Source: Bacillus sp. CH140a_4T
Lineage (GTDB): Bacteria > Bacillota > Bacilli > Bacillales > Bacillaceae_G
DNA length: 64,000 bases
Direction: 5' to 3'
Assembly (NCBI RefSeq): GCF_008923725.1
Contig: NZ_WBPF01000013.1
Location: 868,001 to 932,000 of the forward strand
Positions within the stretch are counted from its first letter, which is position 1, and the number at the start of each line of letters is the position of its first letter. A model generated the notes under the pieces. The model made no database searches and was not told where the DNA came from. It saw only the letters and a list, made by a program, of their open reading frames with translations. Below, one piece after another: positions 8,373 to 17,597 of this stretch. The position numbers were made by a program, and so were the translations under genes.

Positions 8373-9491
8373 TTGAATCGAAACTTACTATATATGATAT
8401 TGCGACTCATATTTGTCATTGTAGCGACGGTAGCCGGGTTCTATGCATTACTATATTTGTCAGGACTTATCTACCCTTTTATTATCGCTTTCGCATTTGC
8501 TTATTTGATTAATCCTGTCGTCAATTTCCTTAATCAAAAACTACAATTTCCTCGCGCACTCGCAGTACTCGTTAGCTTAATTCTCGTATTCGGAGCTATC
8601 GTCGGACTCGTTACATACCTTGTAACCGAAGCAATATCTGCCACAACATACTTACTACAACTTGTTACAGTAAAGTTTCCGGATATCGTTGCATTCGCTC
8701 AGCAATTTGCACTTAATCATATTATGCCTCTCTATGATGATTTAATTTCTAAATTTAATCATCTTGGGGAACCACAGCGCTATACGATTACACAAAACAT
8801 TCAAAACTTAGGAACAGAAGCAACGACGCAAATGAAAGAACTTTTAACTGCTATTATAAGCGGGTTAACAAATTTCATTAGTGCATTACCAACAACTTTA
8901 ACTGTCCTTGTATTCGTTTTATTAGCCACTTTCTTCATTAGTTACGATTGGCACCGTCTTGCTCAGAAAGTAAGAAAATTTTTGCCCAATCGTGTTCATG
9001 GCTATGGAAAAACGATTTTTGTCGATTTAAGAAAAGCTTTATTTGGTTTTGTTAAAGCGCAACTTACACTCGTATCTATGACAACTGTTATTGTACTAAT
9101 CGGACTTTTAATATTACGCGTACCATATGCCATTACTATCGCGATTATTACAGGGGTTGTAGATTTACTCCCGTATTTAGGAACAGGCGCCGTCTTCGTT
9201 CCTTGGGTTATATACGTATTTTTCACTGGTGACACCGCTTTCGCCATCGGTCTTCTCATCTTATACATCGTCGTGATTGTCCAAAGACAAATTATGGAGC
9301 CTAAAGTACTTTCCTCTAATATCGGTCTTGATCCATTAGCAACACTGATCGCTCTATTTGTCGGCTTTAAGCTTTTTGGCTTTTTAGGATTAATTATCGG
9401 TCCAGTCATCTTAGTACTACTTAATACATTGCACAAAGCTCGTGTATTTCATGATTTGTGGAAATATATTAAAGGCTCACCTTCAAAATAA
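8373..9491 (+). CDS. ytvI: Sporulation membrane protein YtvI (AI-2E transporter family)
   Basis: 372-residue member of the AI-2E/PerM exporter family with about 7-8 membrane helices. Visible family features are the paired N-terminal helices (8-50), the long amphipathic middle region (about 85-165) and the C-terminal helices containing GVVDLLPYLGTGAVFVPW and IMEPKVLSSNIGLDPL. The start is TTG, with GGGAGG 9 bases upstream. In B. subtilis ytvI is a sporulation gene next to ytwI. Here it is transcribed divergently from ytwI, with a bcr1-like repeat in the promoter region. Transport substrate unknown. Confidence 0.9.
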   Translation: MNRNLLYMILRLIFVIVATVAGFYALLYLSGLIYPFIIAFAFAYLINPVVNFLNQKLQFPRALAVLVSLILVFGAIVGLVTYLVTEAISATTYLLQLVTVKFPDIVAFAQQFALNHIMPLYDDLISKFNHLGEPQRYTITQNIQNLGTEATTQMKELLTAIISGLTNFISALPTTLTVLVFVLLATFFISYDWHRLAQKVRKFLPNRVHGYGKTIFVDLRKALFGFVKAQLTLVSMTTVIVLIGLLILRVPYAITIAIITGVVDLLPYLGTGAVFVPWVIYVFFTGDTAFAIGLLILYIVVIVQRQIMEPKVLSSNIGLDPLATLIALFVGFKLFGFLGLIIGPVILVLLNTLHKARVFHDLWKYIKGSPSK

Positions 9492-9528
9492 TAGTTTCTA
9501 TTTCATATACAACAAAAAACTTACATGT

Positions 9529-9553
9529 AATCAGTGGGAAATTCCCACTGATT
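9529..9553 (+). repeat. Solo bcr1 hairpin downstream of ytvI
   Basis: AATCAGTGGG, five bases, CCCACTGATT: the same arms as the first stem-loop of the full bcr1-like elements, including the following ATT. It lies 38 bases after the ytvI stop codon. Likely a leftover of a repeat insertion. Confidence 0.5.
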
Positions 9554-9590
9554 ATTCCTTGTACTTATTTTTCACACTCATTACATGCAA

Positions 9591-9632
9591 CGAGAGGATT
9601 TCCCTAAAAAAAGGATAATCCTCTTGTTTTTT
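9591..9632 (+). terminator. ytvI terminator
   Basis: Stem GAGGATT (9594-9600) with AATCCTC (9617-9623), extended by weaker pairs, followed by TTGTTTTTT. Confidence 0.7.
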
Positions 9633-9911
9633 GCATAGAAAATGTATATTCCGAAGTATTTTTACATATTTATTCTATTATTTTTATAATTATTACTTAC
9701 ATTTATTGCTTTTTATGTAAATGAATAAATATACAAAAACATAGAATTAGACTTAAACTAAGCTTTTTACTACTCTCATTTAACTTTTTCACACTAATTA
9801 ATTCTTTTCACACACAAAAACAAGCTTAAGTTCAGAAATTTTCTCTTAAAATACATTCATTAAGAGCTAATAACTCCTCCTATCACATATCCAATCGAAA
9901 AATACACAACA

Positions 9912-10012
9912 AATAAAACTTTAACTTAAGGATTTTGTCCCCACTCATTATTAATCTTCACCAATCAGACTTTTATCGACAGTCCGATCCCCCTTCACAC
10001 TCACCAGATTTT
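9912..10012 (+). repeat. Degenerate bcr1-like sequence
   Basis: Recognisable parts in the same order as the full repeats: ATAAAACTTTAA, TTTTGTCCCCACT, ATTATTAATCTTCACCAATC, GACTTTTAT and ACAGTCCGATCCCCC. Stem complementarity has largely decayed, so this appears to be an old, inactive copy. Confidence 0.5.
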
Positions 10013-10060
10013 AATCAACAACCCTTTCACCATCCCTTCACCCTTTTGTAGACAAAAAAA

Positions 10061-10095
10061 AATAGCACTTAGATCGCTATAATCTAAGCACTATT
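10061..10095 (-). terminator. fxsA terminator
   Basis: Imperfect stem (AATAG...CTTAGAT with ATCTAAG...CTATT) overlapping the fxsA stop codon, followed on the minus strand by a run of nine T. Confidence 0.75.
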
Positions 10096-10480
10096 TCTGC
10101 ACAATAATAGTAGAGTTCTTTCTAAACTTCCATTCCATCCACTTCATAACAAATGGCTTCAACAAAGCCCTCGTCATAGGGATAACAAAGATAAAACCCA
10201 TTATATCCGTTACATATCCAGGAAGTACTAAAAGAATACCTCCTACAAAGATAAAAATACCATCCAGCACTGCCCCTCCTGGCATCTCTCCTCTATTCAA
10301 CTTAGATTGAATCTCTCCAAGTACTTTAAATCCTTGCCTTTTCGCCAAATAAACACCTACAACACCCGTAAATACAATCATAGCGAACGTAGACCATAAA
10401 CCTATTACATGACTCGATCCAATTAAGACCGTAATCTCAATCGCCGGTATTAAAATAAACAAGAATAGTAACCACTTCAT
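10091..10480 (-). CDS. fxsA: FxsA-family membrane protein
   Basis: 129-residue cytoplasmic-membrane protein of the FxsA family (E. coli FxsA, suppressor of F exclusion of phage T7; Bacillus YtzA). It has two N-terminal membrane helices (about 1-20 and 27-46), the conserved KRQGFKVLGEIQSKLNRGEMPGG linker and a third hydrophobic region (about 70-105), then a basic tail. The ATG follows GAGAGGAG. It is downstream of pyk, as in other Bacillus genomes, but pyk has its own terminator 200 bases upstream. Role in the cell poorly defined. Confidence 0.9.
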   Translation of the reverse strand: MKWLLFLFILIPAIEITVLIGSSHVIGLWSTFAMIVFTGVVGVYLAKRQGFKVLGEIQSKLNRGEMPGGAVLDGIFIFVGGILLVLPGYVTDIMGFIFVIPMTRALLKPFVMKWMEWKFRKNSTIIVQK

Positions 10481-10647
10481 AGTTCTACACTCCTCTCACA
10501 TACCATCACTTTAAACATCCTCACAACGCCCATATACACCACATAAAAGCCGAATGCATTTCACATCAAACTTCATAATAAACAGCTTATAAAAGCAATT
10601 TCAGACGTCTCAAGCTAGCTAGTTTCACCTCATTTTGTGTAAAAAAA

Positions 10648-10671
10648 AGAGAAGGACTCCGATCCTTCTCT
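10648..10671 (-). terminator. pyk terminator
   Basis: AGAGAAGGA/TCCTTCTCT 9-bp stem with a 6-base loop, followed on the minus strand by eight T, shortly after the pyk stop codon. Confidence 0.9.
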
Positions 10672-10680
10672 CCGTATTAC

Positions 10681-12438
10681 TTATAGCACTTCCGCATGTC
10701 CATTATAAACAATTCCGCGTGCTGCATCAACTGTTACTTCTTGGCCACTTTTTAAAGTTGCTGTTACGCCGTTTACACCAACGATAACAGGAATACCGAT
10801 TGATACACCTACAACAGCCGCGTGGCTTGTTAGACCGCCTTCTTCTACAACTAGAGCAGCAGCTTTTTCAATTGCAGGAATCATATCTTTATCAGTGCTT
10901 GTTGTAACAAGGATATCACCTTTGTTTACGTTCGCTACAGCTTCAGCAGCTGTTTTCGCTACAACTACTTTACCTTTTGCAGCTTTACGACCGATCCCTT
11001 GTCCCTTCGCAACTTCTTCACCAACAACATGGATTTTCATTAAGTTTGTTGTACCAGTTTCAGCAACCGGTACACCAGCAGTGATTACTACAGTGTCTCC
11101 AAGTCCGATTAGACCTGCATCCATACCTGTTTGAATTGCAGTATCTAACATTTCGTCAGTAGACGCTGCACGTTTTCCAGCCATAAATGCTTGTACACCC
11201 CAAACAAGTGCAAGACGACGTCCTACTTGCTCGTCAGATGTTACAGCTACGATTGGAGATTTTGGACGGTATTTAGAGATCATTTTTGCAGTATGTCCAC
11301 TTTCTGTTGGAGCTACGATTGCAGCTACATCAAGAGCAAGTGCTGTATGCGCAACAGATTGGCTAATTGCATCTGTAATTGTTGGAGTGAACTCTTTAAT
11401 ACGTTTTTTGAACATATCTTCATATTGTAATGATTTTTCAACACGTACTGCAATGTTAGCCATCATTGTTACTGCTTCTACTGGGTATTGACCAGCAGCT
11501 GTTTCACCTGAAAGCATGATTGCATCTGTACCATCGAAGATTGCGTTAGCTACGTCACTTGCTTCCGCACGAGTCGGACGTGGGTTACGTTGCATAGAAT
11601 CTAACATTTGTGTCGCAGTAATAACTGGTTTACCTAACACGTTACATTTTTTGATTAGACGTTTTTGTACTAATGGTACTTCTTCTGGTGGAATTTCTAC
11701 ACCCATATCACCACGAGCTACCATTAAACCGTCAGAAACTTCTAAGATTGAATCGATGTTATCGATACCCTCTTGGTTTTCGATTTTTGGTACGATTTGG
11801 ATGTATTGAGCGTCATGCCCTTCTAATAATTCACGGATTTCTAATACGTCAGACGCTTTACGTACGAATGAAGCTGCAATGAAATCAACTTTTTGCTCGA
11901 TACCGAAAACGATATCTTTTACGTCTTTTTCAGTGATACCAGGAAGCTTAATGCTTACGTTTGGTACGTTAACACCTTTTTTATTTTTTACAGTTCCGCT
12001 GTTTAAAACTTTTGTACGGATGTTTCCATCAGCTTTTTCGATTACTTCTAGTTCGATAAGACCGTCATCGATTAGAATACGAGAACCTGGGTCTACATCG
12101 TCATAAAGACCAGCATAAGATACAGAGAACTTCTCTGCAGTACCTAATACTTGCTCAGTAGAAAGAACTACTTCCGCACCTGTTACAAGCTCAGCTTGTC
12201 CGTCTACGAAGTCGTGAGTACGGATTTCTGGACCTTTTGTATCAAGTAAAATACCAACTGTTTTACCAGTTTTCTTTGAAGCTTCACGAATGTTTTTAAT
12301 ACGAGCGCCGTGCTCTTCATGGCTACCATGAGAGAAGTTTAAACGAGCAACGTTCATACCTGCTTCGATTAATTGCTCTAATTTCTCAATACTTTCACTA
12401 GCAGGACCTATAGTACATACAATTTTAGTTTTACGCAT
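10681..12438 (-). CDS. pyk: Pyruvate kinase
   Basis: 585-residue pyruvate kinase, making pyruvate and ATP from phosphoenolpyruvate. The N-terminal [14 protein letters not shown], the substrate/metal segment [27 protein letters not shown] and TATQMLDSM are all present. The last ~110 residues form the extra PEP-utiliser-like C-terminal domain ([21 protein letters not shown]) typical of Bacillus pyruvate kinase. The start has GGAGGTG upstream; a 15-residue in-frame extension lacks a ribosome-binding site. It follows pfkA by 53 bases, so the two form a glycolytic operon. A cre-like sequence with one mismatch lies in that gap (12458-12471). Confidence 0.98.
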   Translation of the reverse strand: MRKTKIVCTIGPASESIEKLEQLIEAGMNVARLNFSHGSHEEHGARIKNIREASKKTGKTVGILLDTKGPEIRTHDFVDGQAELVTGAEVVLSTEQVLGTAEKFSVSYAGLYDDVDPGSRILIDDGLIELEVIEKADGNIRTKVLNSGTVKNKKGVNVPNVSIKLPGITEKDVKDIVFGIEQKVDFIAASFVRKASDVLEIRELLEGHDAQYIQIVPKIENQEGIDNIDSILEVSDGLMVARGDMGVEIPPEEVPLVQKRLIKKCNVLGKPVITATQMLDSMQRNPRPTRAEASDVANAIFDGTDAIMLSGETAAGQYPVEAVTMMANIAVRVEKSLQYEDMFKKRIKEFTPTITDAISQSVAHTALALDVAAIVAPTESGHTAKMISKYRPKSPIVAVTSDEQVGRRLALVWGVQAFMAGKRAASTDEMLDTAIQTGMDAGLIGLGDTVVITAGVPVAETGTTNLMKIHVVGEEVAKGQGIGRKAAKGKVVVAKTAAEAVANVNKGDILVTTSTDKDMIPAIEKAAALVVEEGGLTSHAAVVGVSIGIPVIVGVNGVTATLKSGQEVTVDAARGIVYNGHAEVL

Positions 12439-12491
12439 ATTGCACCTCCGAAAATTATGAAACCGTTCCCAAATAAAAGACATTAAGCCGA

Positions 12492-13457
<966 letters not shown>

Positions 13458-13542
13458 TCACCTCATAAAGATTATTTGCCTTATAATAAAATAACACGAA
13501 AAAATATAAAAACACAATGGAGAAGATGTGTCTTTTCATAAT

Positions 13543-13573
13543 AAAAACGTGCATTCGCGAAGAGGAACGCACG
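13543..13573 (-). terminator. accDA operon terminator
   Basis: 9-bp stem CGTGCATTC/GAACGCACG (one G-T pair) just after accA, followed on the minus strand by five T. Separates accDA from pfkA-pyk. Confidence 0.8.
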
Positions 13574-13579
13574 CTTTTA

Positions 13580-14554
13580 TTATTTTATCCCAATGGAAGC
13601 GTTTGAAAACGAAACTTGCCCAATTTTCATATATTTTTCATAACGTTTTTCGATTAATTCATCTTTCGAAATTCCGCTTAATTGTTCAAAAGTTTTCTTA
13701 AGCATTAAATCTATATTTTCTGATTGTTTTAAAATGTTACGATGTGCTCCGCCCTTTGCCTCTGGAATAATTTCGTCAATTACACCTAATTCTTTCAAAT
13801 CTAATGCTGTAATTTTCATCGCTTCTGCAGCTTCTTTTGCTTTACCAGCGTCTTTCCAAAGAATTGCCGCCGCACCCTCTGGTGTAATAACAGAATACGT
13901 GGAATTTTCCAGCATATGAATGTAATCTCCTACTCCAAGACCTAACGCACCACCACTACCACCTTCACCGATAACAATACAAATAACAGGTACAGTTAAA
14001 CCCGCCATTTCAAATAAATTACGGGCAATCGCCTCACTTTGACCACGTTCTTCAGCAGCTTTACCAGGATAAGCTCCTTTCGTATCAATAAAACAAATAA
14101 TAGGACGATTAAACTTTTCCGCCTGTTTCATTAGACGCAGTGCTTTTCGATATCCTTCTGGATGAGGCATCCCAAAATTACGGCGAATATTTTCCTTCGT
14201 ATCTTTCCCGCGTTGATGCCCAATTACAGTTACAGGCATTCCTTTATATTTCGCAATGCCGCCGACAATCGCTGCATCATCGCCAAATAGACGATCTCCA
14301 TGACATTCAAAAAAATTAGTAAATAAGTGCTCAATATAATCGAGCGTTGTCGGTCGTTCTGCATGACGAGCAATTTGAACACGGTCCCATACTTTCATAT
14401 TGCCGTATATATCTTCCTCTAATTTTTCTAGCTTGTCTTCCAAAATACGAATCTCCTCACTGAAGTCCATCTGGCTGTTTTTCGTATAGTCTTTCAGTTC
14501 ACGAATCTTATTTCTTAGCTCAACAACTGGTTTCTCAAATTCTAGCTCTGCCAT
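13580..14554 (-). CDS. accA: Acetyl-CoA carboxylase carboxyltransferase alpha subunit
   Basis: 324-residue alpha subunit of the carboxyltransferase half of acetyl-CoA carboxylase; with AccD it transfers CO2 from biotin to acetyl-CoA to give malonyl-CoA for fatty-acid synthesis. A helical N terminus (1-60) is followed by the crotonase-like fold with [33 protein letters not shown] and [15 protein letters not shown]. The ATG lies 13 bases inside the end of accD and has AAGGAGGGG upstream, so the two subunits are translationally coupled, which suits a 1:1 complex. Confidence 0.97.
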   Translation of the reverse strand: MAELEFEKPVVELRNKIRELKDYTKNSQMDFSEEIRILEDKLEKLEEDIYGNMKVWDRVQIARHAERPTTLDYIEHLFTNFFECHGDRLFGDDAAIVGGIAKYKGMPVTVIGHQRGKDTKENIRRNFGMPHPEGYRKALRLMKQAEKFNRPIICFIDTKGAYPGKAAEERGQSEAIARNLFEMAGLTVPVICIVIGEGGSGGALGLGVGDYIHMLENSTYSVITPEGAAAILWKDAGKAKEAAEAMKITALDLKELGVIDEIIPEAKGGAHRNILKQSENIDLMLKKTFEQLSGISKDELIEKRYEKYMKIGQVSFSNASIGIK

Positions 14555-15411
14555 ACAGCCATTTCCCCTCCTTGATGAACTTCTAAAATCTTACGGAGCG
14601 ATTCTCTCATATCATCACGATGCACCACTGCATCTAATTGACCGTGCTCTAATAAAAATTCTGCCGTTTGGAAATCCTCCGGTAGTTTTTCACGCACTGT
14701 TTGTTCAATTACACGTCTACCAGCAAATCCGATAAGTGCACCTGGCTCTGCAAGATTGTAATCACCAAGTGAAGCGAAACTCGCTGAAACCCCGCCCGTC
14801 GTTGGGTGAGTCATAACAGAAATAAATAACCCTCCTGCATTACTATGCTTTTTCAAAGCTACGCTTGTTTTTGCCATTTGCATTAAACTTAATATCCCTT
14901 CTTGCATACGGGCACCACCCGAAGCAGTAAAGATAATAAATGGAACCTGTAAGTCGTATGCTTTTTCAACTGCACGGGCAATTTTCTCTCCTACAACAGA
15001 GCCCATGCTGCCCATTCGAAAACGAGAATCCATTACTGCAACAACAACAAGCATGTCATCAATTGTTCCTTCACCAGTTACAACCGCTTCGTTCAATTCA
15101 GTCTTCTTACGATCGCTCTCTAGTTTCTCTTCGTATCCTGGAAACTCGAGTGGATTTAATGAAACCATTTCTTTGTCATACTCACGGAATGACCCTTCGT
15201 CCAATATACTATCAAGACGTTCCCACGCATTCATAGGATGATGATATCCACAATTCACACATACTTTTAAATTTTTTAGAACCTCTTTCGTATACATGAT
15301 TTTTTTACATTTCGGACATTTTGTCATAACGCCATCCGGTACATCTTTTCGTACTTGTTCTGAAGGTATTGCAGCGTACTTTTTCTTTTTCACGAATAAA
15401 TCTCTTAGCAC
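14542..15411 (-). CDS. accD: Acetyl-CoA carboxylase carboxyltransferase beta subunit
   Basis: 289-residue beta subunit of acetyl-CoA carboxylase. The N terminus carries the four-cysteine zinc ribbon (CPKCKK ... CVNCGYHH, about 32-57); the carboxyltransferase core includes [19 protein letters not shown] and [12 protein letters not shown], forming the oxyanion hole. The start codon is GTG, preceded by AAGGGGG. First gene of accD-accA; the upstream malic enzyme/FadR unit ends in its own terminator 50 bases before it. I see no obvious FapR site in the short leader. Confidence 0.97.
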   Translation of the reverse strand: MLRDLFVKKKKYAAIPSEQVRKDVPDGVMTKCPKCKKIMYTKEVLKNLKVCVNCGYHHPMNAWERLDSILDEGSFREYDKEMVSLNPLEFPGYEEKLESDRKKTELNEAVVTGEGTIDDMLVVVAVMDSRFRMGSMGSVVGEKIARAVEKAYDLQVPFIIFTASGGARMQEGILSLMQMAKTSVALKKHSNAGGLFISVMTHPTTGGVSASFASLGDYNLAEPGALIGFAGRRVIEQTVREKLPEDFQTAEFLLEHGQLDAVVHRDDMRESLRKILEVHQGGEMAVWQS

Positions 15412-15460
15412 AATTTGACCCCCTTCGTTGAGAGCTAAGGTTAACGTAAGAAGAAAATTG

Positions 15461-15487
15461 GGCTAACACCAAAGTTTGATGTTAGCC
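15461..15487 (-). terminator. Terminator of malic enzyme-FadR operon
   Basis: GGCTAACA/TGTTAGCC 8-bp stem with an 11-base loop, followed on the minus strand by CAATTTTCTT. It lies between the regulator gene and accD. Confidence 0.7.
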
Positions 15488-15596
15488 TTATCTTCTCAAT
15501 CTGTCTAATAACCTCACTCTTTACGTTTAACTTTAACCGCTATGCGATAGAATGTTTGTCATAACGTGTCATGGTCATTTCGACAAATTTTATACA

Positions 15597-16241
15597 TTAC
15601 GAGTGAAACTGTATATTCTCTACTAATTCATCGTAAATTTTTAGTGCATCATTTTCTTGTTTTTCTTCCAAAGTAGCATAAAGCTTTCTATACATATCGA
15701 TAGAATCTCCTGAAACTTCACAAGAAAGAGTTGATACGTAATCATTTACGATCATCCAAATACGATATAGTAAATAATTATCGACTTGTTCAATAAGTGT
15801 TTTAAAGAACGTTTGATGAAGCATCGGAATTGAGTTTTCATTTTCTTCAAGCACTTGATTTAATTTTCTTAGCACTTTAGAAAACGTTTCTTTCGGTAAA
15901 TTACATACAATTCGAATCATATCTTTCTCAAGCAATCGTTTTGTTTGTAATAAATCACGAATTGTTTTCTCATCTTGCAGCAAGAACGGCGCAATCAATT
16001 GTACAAGACCGTTATCGTAAAAGTTTCGAATAAACGTCCCTTCACCACGTCTCGTTTCAATCAATCCTACCAGCTCTAAAGCACGCAATGCTTCTCTTAC
16101 AGAGGAACGTCCTACGTTTAAACGTGAACTTAACTCACGCTCAGACGGCAGGCGATCCCCCGCTACCAATCCATCTTCTTCCATAATGGAACGGATTTTT
16201 TTTACAATTTCGAGATATACTTTTGTATTTGATGATGTCAA
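15597..16241 (-). CDS. FadR-subfamily GntR transcriptional regulator
   Basis: 214-residue GntR-family regulator. The N-terminal winged helix (about 5-72) has the family pattern LPSERELSSRLNVGRSSVREALRALELVGLIETRRGEGTF split across its helices; the all-helical C-terminal domain (about 80-210) is of the FadR/FCD type. The start is TTG with GAGGA upstream. It lies 14 bases after the malic enzyme gene, so both are in one operon, and the operon promoter carries a TGGTC-T-GACCA palindrome of the kind FadR-subfamily proteins bind. I infer autoregulation together with malic enzyme. Effector unknown; an organic acid or acyl-CoA is plausible. Confidence 0.9.
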   Translation of the reverse strand: MTSSNTKVYLEIVKKIRSIMEEDGLVAGDRLPSERELSSRLNVGRSSVREALRALELVGLIETRRGEGTFIRNFYDNGLVQLIAPFLLQDEKTIRDLLQTKRLLEKDMIRIVCNLPKETFSKVLRKLNQVLEENENSIPMLHQTFFKTLIEQVDNYLLYRIWMIVNDYVSTLSCEVSGDSIDMYRKLYATLEEKQENDALKIYDELVENIQFHS

Positions 16242-16255
16242 TGGAAATTCCTCGC

Positions 16256-17494
16256 TTATTCTTTACCAATCAGCGCTAATTGTTTTGTTTTCTCAGCAAT
16301 CTCATTTGGGTCTACTTGACGGCGAGCTACTCCTGTCTCCATTGCAGCTTTCGCAACGTAAGCTGCCACTTGAGGCGCTACACGCGCGTCAAACGGTGCC
16401 GGAATGATATAGTCTGCATTCAACTCATCTTCTGCTACAAGCTCAGCAATAGCCTGTACAGCTGCCATCTTCATTTCTTCGTTAATTTGTGTCGCATGTA
16501 CGTCAAGTGCACCACGGAAAATACCAGGGAACGCTAGTACATTATTTACTTGGTTTGCGAAGTCAGAACGACCCGTTCCAACAACAGCTGCGCCCGCTGC
16601 TTTTGCCAATTCTGGCATAATTTCTGGAACTGGATTCGCCATTGCAAAAATAATTGCATCGTCATTCATTGTACGAACCATCTCTTCTGTTAATGCACCT
16701 TCTGCAGATACACCAATGAATACGTCCGCACCTTGTACAACATCAGCTAAAGAACCTTCGATACGATTCTTATTTGTATATTTTGCAACTTCATCCTTCA
16801 CCGGATTCATGCCTGTAGGACGACCATCATAGATTGCCCCTTTACGGTCACACATAATAATGTCGCGTACACCATAGCGATATAAAAGTTTAATAATTGC
16901 AATACCTGCTGCACCTGCGCCATTTGCGACAACTTTAATGTCAGACATTTTCTTTCCAACTAATTTTAGCGCGTTCACAAGACCTGCTACTGTTACGATA
17001 GCTGTTCCGTGTTGATCATCATGGAAGATAGGAATATTTGTTTCTTTTTTCAAACGTTCTTCAATAATGAAGCAGTTTGGTGCTGCGATATCCTCTAAGT
17101 TAACGCCGCCAAAAGTTGGCTCCATTAATTTTACAGTTTCAACAATTTTATCTACATCGTTTGTATTTAAGGCAATCGGGAATGCATCTACACCAGCAAA
17201 GCTCTTGAATAATACAGCTTTACCTTCCATCACTGGAAGAGATGCTTCAGGTCCAATGTTACCAAGACCGAGTACAGCCGTGCCATCTGTCACAACTGCT
17301 ACCATATTTCCCTTCATCGTATATTCATATACCTTACTTTTATCGTCATAAATTTCTTTACAAGGTTCTGCAACCCCTGGAGAATATGCAAGACTTAAAT
17401 CTTTTGCATTTTCTACTTTTACTTTTGATACAGTTTCTAATTTTCCTTGATGCACTTTATGCATGTGAAGTGCTTCTTCACGAAGTGTTGACAA
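16256..17494 (-). CDS. ytsJ: NAD(P)-dependent malic enzyme (YtsJ-like)
   Basis: 412-residue malic enzyme, oxidatively decarboxylating malate to pyruvate; the Bacillus YtsJ type usually prefers NADP. The N-terminal domain has KDLSLAYSPGVAEPC and GNMVAVVTDGTAVLGLGNIG; the substrate/metal segment is FHDDQHGTAIV; the Rossmann motif is NGAGAAGIAI (about 190-200). I choose a TTG start (MSTLREEAL) because AGGAG lies 10 bases upstream; a more upstream TTG would put the ribosome-binding site inside the gene. It shares an operon with a FadR-type regulator, and its promoter (TGGACA, 18 bases, TATTAT) overlaps the end of dnaE. Confidence 0.95.
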   Translation of the reverse strand: MSTLREEALHMHKVHQGKLETVSKVKVENAKDLSLAYSPGVAEPCKEIYDDKSKVYEYTMKGNMVAVVTDGTAVLGLGNIGPEASLPVMEGKAVLFKSFAGVDAFPIALNTNDVDKIVETVKLMEPTFGGVNLEDIAAPNCFIIEERLKKETNIPIFHDDQHGTAIVTVAGLVNALKLVGKKMSDIKVVANGAGAAGIAIIKLLYRYGVRDIIMCDRKGAIYDGRPTGMNPVKDEVAKYTNKNRIEGSLADVVQGADVFIGVSAEGALTEEMVRTMNDDAIIFAMANPVPEIMPELAKAAGAAVVGTGRSDFANQVNNVLAFPGIFRGALDVHATQINEEMKMAAVQAIAELVAEDELNADYIIPAPFDARVAPQVAAYVAKAAMETGVARRQVDPNEIAEKTKQLALIGKE

Positions 17495-17541
17495 ACTATC
17501 CACTCTCCTCAAATTATTCTAGCTGATATCAATTTCTCCAA

Positions 17542-17597
17542 GTGGTCTGACCACGAACACTACTACTATAATAATCGAAGTGTAGGGAAATTGTCCA
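17542..17597 (-). promoter_or_regulatory. Malic enzyme promoter with FadR-type operator
   Basis: Minus strand: -35 TGGACA (17592-17597), 18-base spacer, -10 TATTAT (17568-17573), then the perfect palindrome GTGGTC-T-GACCAC (17542-17554) just after the expected transcription start. TGGT-N3-ACCA is the half-site pattern of FadR-subfamily GntR regulators, and such a regulator is the second gene of this operon. Confidence 0.6.

Larger units (their letters stand above)
9492..10090. other. Gene-free region with repeat remnants
   Basis: About 600 bases without a credible gene. It contains a hairpin identical in its arms to the first bcr1 stem (9529-9553), a rho-independent terminator (9591-9632), a very A/T-rich stretch (9640-9900), a degenerate bcr1-like sequence (9912-10012) and the fxsA terminator (10061-10095). 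Confidence 0.6.

Noticed and set aside
10895-12106. Several long plus-strand frames opposite pyk
   Set aside because: Shadows of the codon pattern of a highly expressed gene; none has start signals.
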